NCBI GenBank assembly: GCA_035289905.1
Contig: DATDVT010000013.1
Span: 1-20,144, forward strand
Reading direction: 5' to 3'
Source of the DNA: DATDVT01 sp035289905
GTDB taxonomy: Archaea; Nanobdellota; Nanobdellia; SCGC-AAA011-G17; GW2011-AR18
DNA: 20,144 bases
Shown here piece after piece: positions 8,205-15,283 of the stretch. Under the pieces are notes generated by a model, which saw nothing but the letters and a program-made list of their open reading frames with translations, was not told the origin of the DNA and did not search any database. The first letter of the stretch is position 1; each line of letters opens with the position of its first letter. A program made the position numbers and the translations under genes.

Positions 8205-8384
8205 CTTTTTTCCAAACACTCTTCGCCACGTCCAAGAATTACAAAAAATCTCCCGTAAGTTAAAAGAATCAATGCCTCCTTTCCCCTCCTCAAAGACTTC
8301 CTCTGCTGGCACGTTGAATTTATAATAAAGAAGAAATAACCTTACTTTTCTTTATTCTTTGAGTTGATGAAAAAAGACTAACTA
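8205..8384. repeat. Composite spacer repeat S3 (alpha + gamma + start of delta)
   Basis: Alpha (8249-8276: CCCGTAAGTTAAAAGAATC then AATGCC) starts about 50 bases after the HEPN stop. Gamma (from 8295) follows and continues as GAAATAACCTTACTTTT, shared with 10663. The copy then matches 10690-10712 (GTTGATGAAAA, ACTAAC) but is cut off where the minus-strand membrane gene ends; the C-rich delta is missing. Confidence 0.8.
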
Positions 8385-8388
8385 TAAT

Positions 8389-8679
8389 TTATATCTTTAA
8401 TATCCAATACTTAATAATTAAAATTAATATTAAAAATATAGATATGGGAAATTTAAACCAACCTATTGGAACATTAATAGATATTCTTTTTAAGAATCCT
8501 AATCCCATATATTCGATAATCTGCCCTATAAACGCCGAAATAAAAAAACTTATTCCTACCGGGATTATCCAATTAATTATTTTATCAGTTTTAATCTGTG
8601 ACATCCCAAAAAAAGCTCCAACTATGGCAATAATTATGATTGCTCCTATCAATATTTTTAATATTTCTTCAGGTTTCAT
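8389..8679 (-). CDS. Small membrane protein, about three helices, unknown function
   Basis: A 96-residue protein with hydrophobic stretches at about residues 8-25, 35-55 and 75-93. A TATA box on the minus strand (TTTAAATAC, about 8702-8710) lies about 25 bases before the ATG, giving a nearly leaderless message. It diverges from the wHTH/PIN pair and shares an intergenic region with it, so it might be a third component, such as a membrane effector. I do not recognise the family. Confidence 0.6.
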   Translation of the reverse strand: MKPEEILKILIGAIIIIAIVGAFFGMSQIKTDKIINWIIPVGISFFISAFIGQIIEYMGLGFLKRISINVPIGWFKFPISIFLILILIIKYWILKI

Positions 8680-8701
8680 TTATTTTATTTATTTTCTCAA
8701 G

Positions 8702-8770
8702 TATTTAAACACTTCTCTATACTAATCAGTATAGAATTATATAATAATATATATAGAAACATTTATAAAG
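8702..8770. promoter_or_regulatory. Divergent promoter region with an inverted-repeat operator
   Basis: TATA boxes point both ways: TTTAAATAC (minus, about 8702-8710) and CATTTATAAAG (plus, about 8760-8770). Between them is the inverted repeat TCTATACT-AATC-AGTATAGA (8716-8735), 8 bp per arm. It is a plausible binding site for the winged-helix protein encoded downstream, controlling both directions. Confidence 0.55.
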
Positions 8771-8825
8771 AATTCTTCTTATCTTTGGTTATAATGGGGG
8801 AGGCTTACTAAACTAGTATTGGGAA

Positions 8826-9875
8826 ATGAGAAGAAAAACCTCGGATCAGATAAAAGATGAAATTCTTTTTAGTCTTAATACTCATCCTTTATCTATTGAT
8901 CAAATAAGAAAAAAAGTAGAATCAAACTGGTCAACTATTAATAATTACTTGGATGAATTAACTAAAGAAGGAAAAGTAAAGGAAATAATTACTTCAGATA
9001 AGTCAAGAATTTACCAAAGAATTTTTGGAGATACTTATTTTGACATTCCTATTACAGAATTACAAAGAAAAAAATTCAGAACTTTATTTTCTTATATACT
9101 TGAAGAATCTAAAAAGCAAAAGTACTCTCCAAAAAAAACACATTTTGCAAAATGTGCAGTGGAATTAATAAAAAACCCATTACTTAAGTTATCGGATCTT
9201 CCAGTTGTTTCTTATATCTATGGTTCAATACCGCTTATGATTGCTGATCCAGGTATCAATTACTCAAATGAATTTAATTTTGATAATGAAGAAGAAATAA
9301 AAACACAAATTAAAATATTTATTGAGAAAAATAAACATAATAGCTCTAATAAAGTGAAGATAGAAAGCCATAAAAAATATGAAGATGATCTATACAATTT
9401 ATCGGACATTTTTTACAAAGAAATAAACTCTAAAGATATGTCTACTGATAAGATCGCGAAATTATTGGATGATTTTTTTATTGCTTGTCCAGTTGATTCT
9501 AACTTTCCAGAAGTTTTTGAATACACTGAGAAGGTTACTTCAACAATAAGAAAGTTAATTTTGCTTGACAAGAATATTTTAGAATATAGGAAAGAAATTC
9601 TTACTACCTTCGATTCATTGTGGAAATTGATCGCATTATACAAATTATATAATAGCTCTTCAATTTTGGATAATGGTTTAGATAAAGAAACATTGTTTAA
9701 ATTCTATCTTAGTCATACATTTGATTCAAGGAAAAAAACTCTAGAAGAGGATATTAGGGAAATAAATTCAATCTACTTAAATAAATTATCTTCTTTTGAC
9801 CAAAATAAGATTACCTTGTCAGATGATTCAAAAAAAATAAGAGAGATAATGAAAGATTTTACAGGAGAAGATTAA
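8826..9875 (+). CDS. Winged-helix protein of unknown family, partner of a PIN protein
   Basis: A 349-residue protein. Residues about 5-60 form a winged helix (LSIDQIRKKVESNWSTINNY, then LDELTKEGKVKEI). The other 290 residues are mostly helical and charged, with a conserved-looking patch KLSDLPVVSYIYGSIPLMIA near residue 125. I do not recognise this region. The gene is followed after one base by a PIN-domain gene, so the pair looks like a toxin/antitoxin or defence module with this protein as regulator or antitoxin. It is far larger than usual VapB antitoxins. Start: the ATG follows the only plus-strand promoter, but no well-placed ribosome site is seen (a GGGGAGG sits 22 bases upstream). Confidence 0.7.
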   Translation: MRRKTSDQIKDEILFSLNTHPLSIDQIRKKVESNWSTINNYLDELTKEGKVKEIITSDKSRIYQRIFGDTYFDIPITELQRKKFRTLFSYILEESKKQKYSPKKTHFAKCAVELIKNPLLKLSDLPVVSYIYGSIPLMIADPGINYSNEFNFDNEEEIKTQIKIFIEKNKHNSSNKVKIESHKKYEDDLYNLSDIFYKEINSKDMSTDKIAKLLDDFFIACPVDSNFPEVFEYTEKVTSTIRKLILLDKNILEYRKEILTTFDSLWKLIALYKLYNSSSILDNGLDKETLFKFYLSHTFDSRKKTLEEDIREINSIYLNKLSSFDQNKITLSDDSKKIREIMKDFTGED

Positions 9876-9876
9876 A

Positions 9877-10524
9877 TTGGATAAAGATAGTTTTTTAGAT
9901 ACTAATGTTATAATTAATTATTCAAGATATGTAAAAGAAGGATCTTCATATATTGAAGAGAAATGTTTTTTATTCATTTCAAATAAAAAAGGAAGATTTA
10001 TTTTATGTGGAGCAGTTTTAGAGGAGTTATCAAAATTCTCTAAAAAAAAGGCATTTATTCATAAGATAGTAATTGATAAAATAAAAAATGAAAGTATTAA
10101 TTTTGAAAATATATTATCAAAAAAAGAAATACCATTTGCAAAAAAACTATACGAGATATTTAAGGATAAAGATATTAAAGAAGTGGCAGAAAAATTATCA
10201 TTTGAGAGAGATATTTTACAAATAAGTATTGATAAATTCTTGAATTCTAAAGTAGATGAAACTGTTATTAATATTGAAGAAATTGATAATGAATTAGTAA
10301 ATAAAATTCATGATTTTATAGATAACCATGCAGATTGTAAGATTCTTGCTAGTGCTTTACAATTCCAAAGTCAAACTAATAGAGAAATATTCTTATTTGT
10401 TACAGCAGATGAAAAAGATTTCTCTCCAAATGGATATAAATTTCTTATAGACCAATTTGTAATTATAGGTTTAAATAAAAAATATAAATTTCCAGAGTTA
10501 TATAATCTTAGATTTACAAATTAA
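9877..10524 (+). CDS. PIN-domain ribonuclease (VapC-like), TTG start
   Basis: A 215-residue protein with all the PIN acidic residues: D8 (SFLDTNVIINY), E49/E50 (GAVLEELSKF), D153 (HADCKILASAL) and D178 (FVTADEKDFSPNGY). PIN domains are Mg-dependent RNases. The gene begins with TTG, one base after the stop of the winged-helix gene; a GGAG at 9863-9866 sits at a workable distance and no ATG is nearby. It is longer than typical VapC toxins (about 130 aa), with an extra helical insert at about residues 60-145. Tight coupling means the upstream protein is likely its control partner. Confidence 0.85.
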   Translation: MDKDSFLDTNVIINYSRYVKEGSSYIEEKCFLFISNKKGRFILCGAVLEELSKFSKKKAFIHKIVIDKIKNESINFENILSKKEIPFAKKLYEIFKDKDIKEVAEKLSFERDILQISIDKFLNSKVDETVINIEEIDNELVNKIHDFIDNHADCKILASALQFQSQTNREIFLFVTADEKDFSPNGYKFLIDQFVIIGLNKKYKFPELYNLRFTN

Positions 10525-10544
10525 CTTATTTTTTCTTCTTCACT

Positions 10545-10782
10545 CTACTTGATGGCCACAAACTGACTTTCAATTAAAACAAGATTCTTCAACTTTCCAT
10601 TCCACGCTATTCCCCTCTTAAAAAACTTCCTCTGCTGGCACGTTGAATTTATTATTAATAAGAAATAACCTTACTTTTTGTGATTACTGCGAATTGATGA
10701 AAATCCACTAACCAACCACTAACTACTAACCCCCCACCTAACCCCACTTTAAACTCTATCTAAAAAATGCGTTTGCATTACC
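10545..10782. repeat. Composite spacer repeat S4 (beta + gamma + delta)
   Basis: Beta (10551-10604, starting GATGGCCACAAACTGAC) is 54 bases identical to 12886-12939. Gamma (from 10625) and delta (10705-10782, ending GCGTTTGCATTACCAACT) follow in the same order as elsewhere. It lies after the PIN gene and before the 3' end of the minus-strand RelE gene. Confidence 0.9.
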
Positions 10783-10792
10783 AACTTAGATA

Positions 10793-11068
10793 TTAAAAAT
10801 TTTTTCTATAAATATTATCATGATGATCAAAATCCTCAAAATAAATAATGTTATTTGTTTTATCAAACCTAAATACAAGAACAAAATGTCCAATTTGAAC
10901 TCTCTTATAATCTTTTAAATCATGTCTTAAATTTTTATAATGTTCAATATCTGCTGAATTAACTATTTCTTCTGTTTTTTTTATTACCTGTTCATATAAT
11001 ACTTTATTTTTTCTAGAAATCTTCTCAAATATCTCATTCAATCTTTCACTAAAAAGAAAATTATACAT
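10793..11068 (-). CDS. RelE-family toxin (91 aa)
   Basis: A 91-residue protein with the RelE pattern: FSERLNEIFEKISRKN, a middle HYKNLRHDLKDYKRVQIG, and HFVLVFRFDKTNNIIYFEDF with the charged end DHHDNIYRKNF. Such proteins cut mRNA in the ribosome A site. It starts one base after the stop of its antitoxin on the same strand, a standard operon. The unit points opposite to the neighbouring modules, yet the spacers around it keep the common polarity. Confidence 0.82.
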   Translation of the reverse strand: MYNFLFSERLNEIFEKISRKNKVLYEQVIKKTEEIVNSADIEHYKNLRHDLKDYKRVQIGHFVLVFRFDKTNNIIYFEDFDHHDNIYRKNF

Positions 11069-11069
11069 T

Positions 11070-11309
11070 TTATTTTTTTGTTGATTTCCTTAGTTCTTCA
11101 ATAGAATTATACTTAATATATTTTCCTTTTTTTATCTTTTCAAGTCTGTTAATATATTCTGGTTTTAATGAATTCTCTAAAAAATTATCTTCATAAACCT
11201 TAACAAGAATAGATACTGCCTGAGATTTATTTTTAAGTCCATATTTTGCTTTGACTATGTTTAACACTCTATCTTCATTCTCATTAATATCAATTATACT
11301 CTGGACCAT
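11070..11309 (-). CDS. Antitoxin, ribbon-helix-helix/DUF2683-like (79 aa)
   Basis: A 79-residue protein. The N-terminus reads MVQSIIDINENEDRVLNIVK then AKYGLKNKSQAV, the pattern of archaeal DUF2683-type antitoxins (a short beta strand, then helix, GLKNKSQA, helix). The C-terminal 35 residues (PEYINRLEKIKKGKYIKY, then SIEELRK) would bind the toxin. Upstream on the minus strand lies an AT-rich promoter with TATATATAAAC around 11350-11361 and a closer TTATA element; the N-terminal domain probably represses it. Confidence 0.75.
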   Translation of the reverse strand: MVQSIIDINENEDRVLNIVKAKYGLKNKSQAVSILVKVYEDNFLENSLKPEYINRLEKIKKGKYIKYNSIEELRKSTKK

Positions 11310-11373
11310 TTTATTATGTTTTATAATGAAATATAATGATTTATAGTGTTTATATATATTTCTATTTCAAAAA

Positions 11374-11525
11374 TCTCTCGTAAGTTAAAAGAATCTTCCT
11401 CCTCCACTCTCTTCGTCTCTCGCCTCTGCTTGACGGCCACAAACTAAATTCCCCCCTCAAAAAACTACCACCCCCCACCTAACCCTAACTATCTGAAACC
11501 AATAAAAAACTGCGTTTGCATTACC
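11374..11525. repeat. Composite spacer repeat S5 (alpha + pyrimidine block + beta fragment + delta)
   Basis: Alpha (TCTCTCGTAAGTTAAAAGAA, 11374-11393), the block CCACTCTCTTCGTCTCTCGC (from 11404), a short beta piece (GACGGCCACAAACT, 11432-11445) and delta (11464-11525, ending GCGTTTGCATTACC). Gamma is absent. Confidence 0.85.
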
Positions 11526-11605
11526 AACCCCCGTATCTCTTCCCCCAATAACTAATACTAATGTAAAAAATGTAAAAGTATTGTGAGATGATAACAGCTA
11601 GGTAT

Positions 11606-11672
11606 TTTAAGCCTATTAGCCAGCCTATTAGCCTATAGCCACAAGGCTTAAATAGAAGTGATGCTTAAATAA
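11606..11672 (+). promoter_or_regulatory. Probable promoter and operator of candidate RNA copy B
   Basis: Two perfect tandem copies of AGCCTATTAGCC (11610-11621 and 11622-11633) lie within an inverted repeat TTTAAGCC (11606-11613) / GGCTTAAA (11645-11652). A TATA-like CTTAAATA follows (11664-11671) about 20-25 bases before the RNA element. The rest of 11526-11605 shows no gene. The arrangement suggests a regulated promoter serving the RNA rather than a protein. Confidence 0.45.
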
Positions 11673-11685
11673 AATGTATAGGGGA

Positions 11686-11761
11686 ACAGGACCTGACGAA
11701 ACCCATGTATGCATTAATGCATTGGCATGGCGAGTAGGATTGACGGACTTACTTACCCTGT
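11686..11761 (+). ncRNA. Candidate structured RNA, copy B, convergent to the 11749-12216 gene
   Basis: Same box order as the element at 616-675: CTGACGAA (11693-11700), a hairpin closed by CCATG (11703-11707) / CATGG (11726-11730) with an inner ATGCAT/ATGCAT stem, AGTAGGAT (11733-11740), then GACGGAC. Outer ACAGG (11686-11690) can pair with CCTGT (11757-11761). Compared with copy A the stem sequences differ but stay paired (for example G-C becomes A-U), while the boxes stay fixed. Its 3' part overlaps the last codons of the facing gene. No known RNA family was recognised. Confidence 0.5.
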
Positions 11762-12216
11762 ATCTTTAGTCTTTCAATATTTAATAAAGTGTCTAATACT
11801 AAACTTGCTTTATATTCTGGTGTTCCCTTAACTAATTCACTTTCTCTTTTAACTATGGTTTTAGAGATATCTGAAATATACACTAATTTTTTGAATTTAG
11901 GAAATTCATGGTTGTCAACAGAGATAAATATTATACAATTAAGGTGCTTTTTTAGGAATTCAAGAACAGAGAGATAAATACCCATATTATCTCTTCTTGA
12001 ATTTATTTTATGCCTTAAGAAGTAAGATAAAATCTTTTCTTTTTCAATAATTTTCTTAATTGAATGTATGTAAGTAGATTTATTCTTTAACTCTTTGTAA
12101 TGGTCAAACTTAGATATTTTAGGAATCAATTCTTTTAATTTGACCTTTTCAATTATCGAATATCCAATTAAATTTTCTGAATAGTCTATAAAAATATAGT
12201 AATCAAATTCTTTCAT
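11749..12216 (-). CDS. Small protein of unknown family, copy 2 (paralogue of 148-609)
   Basis: A 155-residue soluble protein, roughly half identical to copy 1 over its full length. It keeps D11, E14, D101 (FISVDNHEF) and D142 (LVLDTLLNIER), plus the stretch KGTPEY before the last helix. No membrane or signal segment. Here it sits alone as a cassette between two spacer repeats, unlike copy 1, which lies in the glycan operon. The only shared context is the structured element past the 3' end on the other strand. Repeated pairing of protein and element suggests they work together or move together. An RNase H-like nuclease fold is possible but unproven. Confidence 0.75.
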   Translation of the reverse strand: MKEFDYYIFIDYSENLIGYSIIEKVKLKELIPKISKFDHYKELKNKSTYIHSIKKIIEKEKILSYFLRHKINSRRDNMGIYLSVLEFLKKHLNCIIFISVDNHEFPKFKKLVYISDISKTIVKRESELVKGTPEYKASLVLDTLLNIERLKIQGK

Positions 12217-12251
12217 ACATTAATTTAAAATTTTAGATTTTATATAACTTC

Positions 12252-12359
12252 TCTCTCGTTCTCTTAAAGAATCAATCCACTCTCTCCCCACCAGTCAACC
12301 CCTCCCCCCACTACCAACCCCCCATCTAAAACCAACTAAAAAATGTGTTTTGCATTACC
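12252..12359. repeat. Composite spacer repeat S6 (alpha-like + delta)
   Basis: A diverged alpha (TCTCTCGTTCTCTTAAAGAA, then TCAAT) follows the promoter side of the minus-strand gene. A short C-rich delta (about 12290-12359) ends in GTTTTGCATTACC and runs into the leader shared with 6351-6419. Confidence 0.75.
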
Positions 12360-12418
12360 TCTTAAAACCAAATCAAAAATTATTTAAACCTTGCAATTAT
12401 CTAATAATTATGGAAAAT
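12350..12418 (+). promoter_or_regulatory. Second copy of the 69-base promoter/start segment
   Basis: Identical to 6351-6419. The TATA box TTATTTAAAC (12380-12389) lies about 26 bases before the ATG at 12410, so a leaderless message is expected. Identity ends after the third codon. Confidence 0.75.
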
Positions 12419-12586
12419 GTAACAATAACTAAACAAGCAATGCAAGATTTGATTAGACTTAAAGAAGAATTTGATTCAGTCATAGAATCTCTTGAACTAA
12501 TGAGTAATGAGGAATTTATGGTTTCTTATAAAAAAGCAAAAGAACAAGTAAAAAAGAGGGAATTTGATAGCTGGAATGAGCTATAA
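12410..12586 (+). CDS. RelB-like antitoxin (58 aa)
   Basis: A 58-residue protein starting MENVTITKQAMQDLIRLKEE, followed by SVIESLELMSNEEFM and a charged tail ending in SWNEL. This is the usual layout of small archaeal/bacterial antitoxins with an S-L-E-x-x-x-x-x-E-F-M helix. It shares its promoter and first three codons with the antitoxin at 6411 but is otherwise different. The start was set at 12410 because of the TATA spacing. The stop overlaps the toxin start by 11 bases. Confidence 0.75.
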   Translation: MENVTITKQAMQDLIRLKEEFDSVIESLELMSNEEFMVSYKKAKEQVKKREFDSWNEL

Positions 12587-12824
12587 AATACTTCCAACTA
12601 AAGAATTTTCTAAAGATTTTCATAAATTAGACAAACATTTTCAATTAAGAATTAAAAAGAAAATTGAAGAAATTGCCATAAATCCAGAAAGATATAAACA
12701 TTTACATTATGACCTTAAAGGTAGCTGTAGGATAAGAATTGAAAAATTCAGAGTTGTTTTTTCTTATGATATTAATCTTCAAGAGTTGTATCTTGAAAAA
12801 ATAATTTTTGATCACAATTATTAA
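12576..12824 (+). CDS. RelE-family toxin (82 aa)
   Basis: Begins at ATG 12576 inside the antitoxin end, MSYKILPTKEFSKDFHKLDK; an in-frame TTG four codons upstream is less likely. RelE features are the initial strand and helix, the middle LHYDLKGSCRIRIEKFRVVF and the last strand LYLEKIIFDHNY. It is predicted to cleave mRNA on the ribosome and to be held inactive by the coupled antitoxin. It is followed within 5 bases by the next spacer. Confidence 0.82.
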   Translation: MSYKILPTKEFSKDFHKLDKHFQLRIKKKIEEIAINPERYKHLHYDLKGSCRIRIEKFRVVFSYDINLQELYLEKIIFDHNY

Positions 12825-12827
12825 AAC

Positions 12828-13107
12828 TCTTTCGTAACCTAAAAGAGTCAATGCCTGCTTATTTATTTGGCGCTAGATTATACGTGATGGCCACAAACTG
12901 ACTTTCAATTAAAACAAGATTCTTCAACTTTCCATTCCATAAAATCCCCCCCCCAAAAGACTTCCTCTGCTGGCACGTTGAATTTATTATTAGGACAGAA
13001 TAAACCTCCTTCTATTTCTTTTTATATCCAAAAAGTTTATTATGTAAAATCTTAAAAATTCTAACCTGCTCTAACTAACCATTACTAACCAACCTCTAAC
13101 AACCTTA
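12828..13107. repeat. Composite spacer repeat S7 (alpha + beta + gamma + delta-like), the fullest copy
   Basis: Alpha (12828-12855), a GCTAGATTATACGTGATGGC stretch shared with S8, beta (12886-12939, identical to 10551-10604), a run of nine C, gamma (from 12960) and a delta-like CTAACC/CCAACC tract (about 13060-13107). No coding capacity is seen on the plus strand. Confidence 0.88.
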
Positions 13108-13136
13108 AACAAGGCAAAGATATTACTTTTTACAAT

Positions 13137-13727
13137 TCAATTATTATCTTTACTTTCATTTTCTTTTTTATCTTCTTCAAAAAAATGATCTAATTTCTCT
13201 TTTGTAAGTTCAATTGATTCATTACAATTATCTTTTAAATTTCTTGAAGAACTTGTTTTAAAATAAATGTTAATAACTTCCTTATCTTTATTTTTAACAG
13301 AATTAACAGCTGGTACAAAATCTCCATCTCCTGATACAAGTATTGCAACATCAAACTTATTATCACAAGCTCCCTCAACCATGTCTACAGCCATATTTAT
13401 GTCATCTTCTTTTATGATATAATAAAATTTATCTGTACCTGCTATCTTTCTTTTCAATAATCTACATAATACTACATGAAAATTTTGGATTTTTCTCAAA
13501 CTTTCAAAAAATTCTTTTTGGCTTTCATACTTTTCAGGATTTAGATTTTTATCAAGCTGAGCGTTATAATAAAATGTTTTTACTAAGACATTCTTTTTAA
13601 CTAAATAATCTAGAAATTTTTTATAATTAAAGTCCTTAAGTTTCTTATTTTTACCATATATTCTTCTTAAACCATAATAGAAATTATTACCATCAATAAA
13701 TATAGAAATCCTCTTCTTTTTTTCCAT
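13137..13727 (-). CDS. NYN-domain (LabA/DUF88-like) predicted ribonuclease
   Basis: A 196-residue protein from the preferred start at 13727; an ATG six codons upstream lies inside a hairpin and is less likely. NYN features are ISIFIDGNNFYYGLRRIYG (D12), IIKEDDINMAVDMVEGA (D109, D115) and LVSGDGDFVPAVNSVKN (D134, D136). These acidic residues form the metal site of the PIN-like NYN fold. It ends in a Lys/Glu-rich tail. It stands alone between two spacers, without an obvious antitoxin. A strong inverted repeat just before the start suggests control at the RNA or DNA level. Confidence 0.85.
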   Translation of the reverse strand: MEKKKRISIFIDGNNFYYGLRRIYGKNKKLKDFNYKKFLDYLVKKNVLVKTFYYNAQLDKNLNPEKYESQKEFFESLRKIQNFHVVLCRLLKRKIAGTDKFYYIIKEDDINMAVDMVEGACDNKFDVAILVSGDGDFVPAVNSVKNKDKEVINIYFKTSSSRNLKDNCNESIELTKEKLDHFFEEDKKENESKDNN

Positions 13728-13735
13728 TATGAAAT

Positions 13736-13765
13736 GCCTATCCATTACTAAAAGTAATGATAGGC
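13736..13765 (-). promoter_or_regulatory. Hairpin/inverted repeat 8 bases before the NYN start
   Basis: On the minus strand GCCTATCATTAC and GTAATGGATAGGC form a 12-bp stem with one bulged G and a five-base loop. It ends 8 bases before the ATG at 13727. A TATA-like TTTATAAC about 13796-13803 would start the transcript close to the hairpin, so it may be the 5' end of the mRNA. Confidence 0.65.
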
Positions 13766-13816
13766 TTATATGATAATAATATTAATATTAAAGTTATAAA
13801 TCTTTCGATTGTATAA

Positions 13817-13978
13817 TCTCCCGTAAGTTAAAAGAATCAATGCCCGCTTATCTTTTCGGAGCTAGATTATACGTGATGGCCACGAACTAAACTAACTAAC
13901 TCCCCAATCTCCACATCTACCCTGCTCCACTAAAACCACCCTCACTTAAACCAACTAAAAAATATGTATGCGTTACCT
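13817..13978. repeat. Composite spacer repeat S8 (alpha + beta fragment + delta)
   Basis: Alpha (13817-13844) is identical over 28 bases to that at 8249-8276. The GCTAGATTATACGTGATGGC stretch and a beta piece follow, then a diverged C-rich delta (13889-13978) ending in TATGCGTTACC. It separates the NYN cassette from the second MNT/HEPN module. Confidence 0.85.
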
Positions 13979-13990
13979 CTTAGTCAATTG

Positions 13991-14060
13991 AGCTTTTCAA
14001 AATGCGAAAAGCTTAAATATAACTAAAAAGATATATAACTATACCTAAATAGTTATATAT
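13991..14060 (+). promoter_or_regulatory. Promoter and palindromic operators of the second MNT/HEPN module
   Basis: AGCTTTT (13991-13997) / AAAAGCT (14007-14013) repeats the operator seen at 7029-7054. A TATA box CTTAAATATAAC follows (about 14012-14023). A perfect 12-bp inverted repeat ATATATAACTAT (14031-14042) / ATAGTTATATAT (14049-14060) covers the expected transcription start, just before the ATG at 14065. Confidence 0.65.
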
Positions 14061-14064
14061 AAAA

Positions 14065-14658
14065 ATGTTTACAAAAACACAAGCACTTATAATGCAGGTA
14101 TTTGCTTCAAAGATAATAGAAAAATTTAGTATAAATCAAATATCTAAGATAATAAAAAAACCATACCCTTTGGTTCATAGATCAATAAGGGTTTTAATTG
14201 ATAAAGGTTTTATAATAAAAGACAGCAAAGGCTTTCTTGAACTAAATTACAAAGAAAACCATCAAGAATTAACATATATAGAATCATTGAGGAAGAAAGA
14301 TATTCTTAGCAAAGACAAATTAGTTTCTTTATTTGTAAAAGATGTTATAAACTCACTAAAAGAAGAATTTTTCATATTCTTAATTTTCGGTTCATTTGTT
14401 GAATCAAAAAATAACAGGGATATAGATGTCTTACTAATAATTAATGATAAAGAAAAGATAAATCAAATTGAAAAAATTGTTAATAACATAGCTTCTAATT
14501 TCACTGTAAAATTTGATATAAATATCATTTCAGTTGAAAGTGCTTATGAAATGCTTTCTAAAAGAGATAAGATTAATATATTAAATGAATCTTTAAACAA
14601 ACATATAATTTTATTTGGAACAGAAAATTTTTATAGGATATTAAAAAATGCTAGATGA
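14065..14658 (+). CDS. MNT-type nucleotidyltransferase antitoxin with winged helix, second module
   Basis: A 197-residue protein. A winged helix occupies residues about 1-65 (FSINQISKIIKKPYPLVHRS), then the nucleotidyltransferase core G109-S110 (FLIFGSFVESKNNRDIDVLL) with D119 and D121. It is distantly related to the protein at 7136, with the same domain order. It overlaps the HEPN gene by 11 bases. The expected role is to silence the HEPN partner by nucleotide transfer and to repress the operon through the shared AGCTTTT operator. Confidence 0.85.
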   Translation: MFTKTQALIMQVFASKIIEKFSINQISKIIKKPYPLVHRSIRVLIDKGFIIKDSKGFLELNYKENHQELTYIESLRKKDILSKDKLVSLFVKDVINSLKEEFFIFLIFGSFVESKNNRDIDVLLIINDKEKINQIEKIVNNIASNFTVKFDINIISVESAYEMLSKRDKINILNESLNKHIILFGTENFYRILKNAR

Positions 14659-15229
14659 AAAGAAAATTAAAGAGGTTAAATTAAGAATAGAACAATTAGT
14701 TAAAAAAGGAGATATAATAAAAGAAAAAGAAGGAAAATTCATAGAATTCTTTTTAGACAATTCAAAAAATTCGTTTAATTCAGCTAAATTATTATTAGAA
14801 GTTTCTTCAAATAGCAAATTAAAAGATTCTCTAGGTTATCCTGATTTTAATTGTTTGCTCTGGGTGATAAATGCAAGTTATTACTCTATGTTTTATATGG
14901 CTAGAGCATTACTAGAAAATAATGGAATAAAGATAAAGGTGGATTTATCTATACATTCATTAGTTTTTGACTCACTTACATATTACTTTTATATCACAGG
15001 TAAATTAGAAAAAAAATTTATTGAAGAATTTAAAGAAGCTGAATTAGAATCTTATGAACTTCTAGGTAAAGATAAAGCTAAGGAAATTATGGAAGATTAT
15101 CTGAATGAAAAGGATAAAAGAGGTAAATTTACTTATGAAATGGGAGAGATTGTAATGATTGTCAAAGCAAAAACCTCAATTAATAGGGCAAGAAGGTTTA
15201 ATGAAGAAATTAGGAAATTAATTGAGTAG
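14648..15229 (+). CDS. HEPN-domain toxin partner, second module
   Basis: A 193-residue helical protein with the HEPN core NASYYSMFYMARALLENNGI near residues 75-94 and the C-terminal motif KDKRGKFTYEMGE (R158, F161, Y163). As in the first module, the position expected for the catalytic histidine is a phenylalanine. It has about 35 more N-terminal residues than the first HEPN. The start overlaps the MNT stop, so the two are coupled. Confidence 0.8.
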   Translation: MLDEKKIKEVKLRIEQLVKKGDIIKEKEGKFIEFFLDNSKNSFNSAKLLLEVSSNSKLKDSLGYPDFNCLLWVINASYYSMFYMARALLENNGIKIKVDLSIHSLVFDSLTYYFYITGKLEKKFIEEFKEAELESYELLGKDKAKEIMEDYLNEKDKRGKFTYEMGEIVMIVKAKTSINRARRFNEEIRKLIE

Positions 15230-15283
15230 TATTTACCCATTTCGTTATCCTTGCTTTCCAGTCCTCAAAAATATTTCAAGAAA

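Noticed and set aside
8444..8725. Plus-strand ORF opposite the membrane protein at 8389-8679
   Set aside because: It is a shadow; the minus-strand reading has coherent membrane helices and a better promoter.
11693..11740. Hammerhead ribozyme or C/D box RNA
   Set aside because: CTGACGA matches the first hammerhead core box, but no GAAA box and cleavage site follow at the right place. A C'-like GTGATGA occurs only in copy A and not in copy B.
11789..11977. Plus-strand ORF inside the unknown-family gene copy 2
   Set aside because: It is antisense to a protein that clearly aligns with its paralogue; no support for a separate gene.
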